Of a DNA stretch of 64,000 nt, positions 61,929-64,000 are shown one piece after another (within the stretch, counting starts at the first letter, position 1; each line of letters opens with the position of its first letter). The position numbers were made by a program, and so were the translations under genes. The stretch is taken from assembly GCA_963705545.1 (NCBI GenBank), contig CAVPJX010000001.1, forward strand, positions 310,001 to 374,000, in the 5' to 3' direction. This DNA is from DATBLY01 sp963705545 (GTDB taxonomy: Bacteria; Actinomycetota; UBA4738; HRBIN12). The notes under the pieces were generated by a model. The model did not search any database, was not told where the DNA came from, and saw only the letters and a list, made by a program, of their open reading frames with translations.

Positions 61929-62639
61929 TCACGCGAGCGACCGGAACGCCTCCGCGAGGTCCAGCGATCCCTCGAGCGCCGCCCGGCCCACGATGGCCCC
62001 GATCGCGCCGACCGACCGGACGGCCCGCAGATCCTCGATCGTCACGATGCCGCCGCCCGCCACCACCGGGCGACCGGTCCTCGACACCCGCCGGACGAGC
62101 CCGGTATCCGGCCCGGCGAGGCCGGAGACGCGCGCGACCGCCGTCGCGACGAAGCCCCGCGCGCCGGCGGTCGTCAGCCATCCGAGCGTGGGGACGAGCG
62201 GAAGCTCCACCGGATCGGCCCCCCGCGAACGGATCCGGTCGCCCTCGGCCTCGATCCCACACCACAACGACGCGCCGAACCGCGCGATCGACTCGGCGAC
62301 GAACGATCCGTCGATGAGTGCCCCCGACCCGAGGACGACCCGCGCAGCCCCGGCGCCCAGGAGGCGGACGATCGGATCCGCTTCGCGGACGGCGCCGCTC
62401 ACCTGGACGCGCAGCCCCATCGCCGCCAGCTCCTCGACGACGGGCTCCACCGTGACCCGGCCCTCGAAGGCCAGGTCGAGATCCACCAGATGGATCCACG
62501 CGGCGCCCGCCGCTCGGTAGGCCGACGCCGCCGTGATCGGGTCGCCGTCGTGCTCCTCCACCGGTTCCACCGCACCCGCTACGAGCCTGGCGAGTCGCCG
62601 GCCGCGGACATCGATCGCCGGAAGGATCTGGAAGCCCAT
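61929..62639 (-). CDS. HisA/PriA-family barrel protein, catalytic Asp not conserved
   Basis: 236 residues, ATG start, 15 bases after the dnaE stop. Overall HisA-like: ILPAIDVRGRRLARLVAG with the first Asp (Asp10), WIHLVDLDLAF, VVAGGGIVTIEDLRAV and GAIVGRAAL. But where HisA and PriA have the second catalytic Asp (DI.KDGTL.GPN type) this protein has ATAVARVSGLAGPD, with Val171 at the Asp position. The strand-5 GLD becomes GIE and GGIR becomes GAVR. It may be a paralogue with altered or no ProFAR isomerase/TrpF activity. Its neighbourhood with trpCBA without trpF would otherwise suggest PriA. Confidence 0.8.
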   Translation of the reverse strand: MGFQILPAIDVRGRRLARLVAGAVEPVEEHDGDPITAASAYRAAGAAWIHLVDLDLAFEGRVTVEPVVEELAAMGLRVQVSGAVREADPIVRLLGAGAARVVLGSGALIDGSFVAESIARFGASLWCGIEAEGDRIRSRGADPVELPLVPTLGWLTTAGARGFVATAVARVSGLAGPDTGLVRRVSRTGRPVVAGGGIVTIEDLRAVRSVGAIGAIVGRAALEGSLDLAEAFRSLA

Positions 62640-62654
62640 CGGCGCGTTCGGCGC

Positions 62655-64000
62655 CTACCCGCGCCCCAACCGGGCCGCGCCCGCACCGAGCAGCGAGTGC
62701 AGCTCCCCCAAGAGCGGGCCGGTCGGGTCGACGCGCAGGTTCCCGACCTCGAGCGGCGTGACGCCGGTCGCCGAGCGGAAGCGGACCTGGACGGATGCGC
62801 TCCCCGGGTGCGATTGGAGCAGTTCCTTCATCCGGGACAGGACCGCCGGGGTGCACGCTGCGGCGGGGAGGTCCACCTCGAGGGTGGTCGGCTCGGGCGC
62901 GACGTCCCCCGAGAGCTTCGGCTCCCGCACCTCGCTTCCGCGGATCTGCAGTTCGCGTCCCCGCAGGTCGATCCGGCCCGTGACCAGGACGATGCGGTCG
63001 GCCGCGATCAGGTCCGGATTGGCCTCGTAGACCGACGGGAACGCGACCACCTCGACGCCGCCCGCGAGGCCTTCCAGGCGGAACTGCGCGTAGGGCTCGC
63101 CGCGCTTCGTGTACCGGCGCGAGAGGGTGCCGATGATGCCGCCGATCGTGACGAGGTCGCCGTCGCCCAGGGAGTCCAGGTCGCCGATCTCGTGCGTGGT
63201 CTGGCGCGCCAACTCGTCCTTGACGCCGAGCAACGGGTGATCCGTCACGAACTGGCCGAGCATCTCCTTCTCGAGCCGCAGGAGCGTTCGCTTGTCGAAC
63301 TCGGGTCCCTCCAGGAGCGACGCGTCCACCTCCCCGGGCCCCTCGGAGCCGCCGAACAGCGAGAACTGGCCGGCCGCCTCGGCCTTGCGTTCGGCGAGGA
63401 TCGGCGCGCTGACCTTCTCCCAGGCCGGCTGCTCCCCCACCTTGTGCATCAGGCCGCCGCGCGTGTACCCGAGCGAGTCGAACGCGCCGGCGAGGATCAG
63501 GGACTCGAGCACCCGCTTCGTGAGGACCGACGGCTCCACCTTGCGGCAGAAGTCCGCGAACGAGGTGAAATCCCCCTTCGTCCGGCGCCCGTCGATGATC
63601 TGCAGGACGGCGCCCTCGCCGACGTTGCGGACCGCCGAGAGCCCGTACCGGATCGCTGGTTCGGTGCCTGACGCGGGCGCGAAGTCCATCTCCGATCCGT
63701 TCACGTCCGGCGGGAGGACCCGGATGTCCATCCCGCGGCAGGCGTACAGGTAGTAGGGCTTGCGGTCCTTGTCGTCCTTGACGCTCGTCAGGATCGCCGA
63801 CATGTACTCGACCGGGTGGTGGGCCATCAGGTACGCGGTCTGGTACGCGACGTAGGCGTACGCACACGCGTGCGCGGTGTTGAACCCGTAGTCCGCGAAC
63901 GGCTCCATCAGGTCGAACAGATCCTGACCGAGACGCTCCGGGTACCCGTGTGCGACACAGCCCTGGATGAACGTCTCCTTGTGCACGAGCAGCTTCTCGC
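62655..64000 (-). CDS. dnaE: DNA polymerase III alpha subunit, C-terminal part (5' end outside window)
   Basis: The frame is open from the window edge (in phase from 63998, EKLLVHKETFIQG) to the TAG at 62655, about 447 residues of the C-terminal end. FADYGFNTAHACAYAYVAYQ and MSAILTSVKDDKDRKPYYLY belong to the polymerase fingers. The helix-hairpin-helix/beta-binding region has CRKVEPSVLTKRVLESL and GQFVTDHPLLGVKDELA. The OB fold has VTIGGIIGTLSRRYTKRGE. The N-terminal PHP and catalytic palm lie beyond position 64000. It is the replicative polymerase; it precedes the hisA-like gene. Confidence 0.95.
   Translation of the reverse strand, partial: EKLLVHKETFIQGCVAHGYPERLGQDLFDLMEPFADYGFNTAHACAYAYVAYQTAYLMAHHPVEYMSAILTSVKDDKDRKPYYLYACRGMDIRVLPPDVNGSEMDFAPASGTEPAIRYGLSAVRNVGEGAVLQIIDGRRTKGDFTSFADFCRKVEPSVLTKRVLESLILAGAFDSLGYTRGGLMHKVGEQPAWEKVSAPILAERKAEAAGQFSLFGGSEGPGEVDASLLEGPEFDKRTLLRLEKEMLGQFVTDHPLLGVKDELARQTTHEIGDLDSLGDGDLVTIGGIIGTLSRRYTKRGEPYAQFRLEGLAGGVEVVAFPSVYEANPDLIAADRIVLVTGRIDLRGRELQIRGSEVREPKLSGDVAPEPTTLEVDLPAAACTPAVLSRMKELLQSHPGSASVQVRFRSATGVTPLEVGNLRVDPTGPLLGELHSLLGAGAARLGRG

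Noticed and set aside
61072..62639. The hisA-like gene as a plain PriA supplying TrpF activity to trpCBA
   Set aside because: The second catalytic Asp is missing, so I kept the call at family level and left the symbol empty.
1..64000. CRISPR array, prophage, transposase or integrase
   Set aside because: No regularly spaced repeats, no transposase or integrase motifs and no terminal inverted repeats with target duplications were seen.

Overview
The window is high-GC, gene-dense DNA with most genes on the minus strand and many neighbouring genes overlapping by 1-14 bases (ATGA, GTGA and TGATG junctions). It looks like a chromosome segment of an uncultured, deep-branching member of the Actinomycetota. 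The backbone dnaE - hisA-like - trpCBA - polA - rpsA - coaE - uvrB - uvrA - uvrC - rapZ - gap - pgk - tpiA - (apgM) - secG, read right to left on the minus strand, matches the order known from classical actinobacteria. Transporter, sugar-hydrolase and metal-uptake blocks are inserted between its members. I see no phage, insertion sequence, CRISPR array or rRNA; the only RNA gene is tRNA-Leu(CAA).

Layout. 1-5.5 kb: sugar use (LacI regulator with a palindromic operator, GH1 beta-glucosidase, GH13 alpha-glucosidase, a MalK-type ATPase). 5.5-12 kb: secG and an Opp/Dpp oligopeptide importer ordered C-A-B-D-F. 12-16.4 kb: glycolytic operon gap-pgk-tpiA-apgM. 16.4-24 kb: uvrA, a lipoprotein with a cupredoxin domain, uvrC and rapZ in one run. 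24-27.5 kb (plus strand): an S9 peptidase, a small helical protein and a kynureninase-like PLP enzyme. 27.5-31.8 kb: uvrB, an amidohydrolase and a heavily frameshifted sulfite-oxidase-like gene. 31.8-35.7 kb: a polar amino-acid ABC importer and a secreted WAVG-repeat propeller. 35.7-40.8 kb: rpsA-coaE-HAD-DUF2203-ABC-2 exporter. 40.9-45.7 kb: polA, and divergently a DtxR-type regulator, an FTR1 iron permease and a cupredoxin lipoprotein. 46.1-50.9 kb: a second polar amino-acid importer and a double periplasmic-binding-domain lipoprotein. 51-58.9 kb: a LivKHMGF importer fused in one operon with an ornithine-cyclodeaminase-family enzyme and an FAD amine oxidase. 59-64 kb: trpCBA, a hisA-like gene and the 3' part of dnaE.

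Sequence quality matters for reading this window. At least eight otherwise canonical genes are broken by single-base changes, and restoring one base (two in a few cases) recovers a full-length family member. Nearly all act as one-base insertions, and even essential-type genes (uvrB) are hit. This looks more like residual long-read assembly error than gene decay. The exception may be 27.7-28.95 kb, where about eleven frame changes crowd into 1.25 kb.

The most unusual items are: (1) the lipoprotein joining a type I and a type II periplasmic-binding domain; (2) the FTR1-cupredoxin-DtxR iron locus with a promoter and a 24-bp palindrome; (3) the cupredoxin lipoprotein inside the uvrA-uvrC run; (4) a HisA-family protein that lacks a conserved catalytic Asp; (5) a LivM with an extra ~235-residue membrane domain; and (6) overlapping -10 motifs suggesting leaderless divergent transcripts for polA and the DtxR gene.
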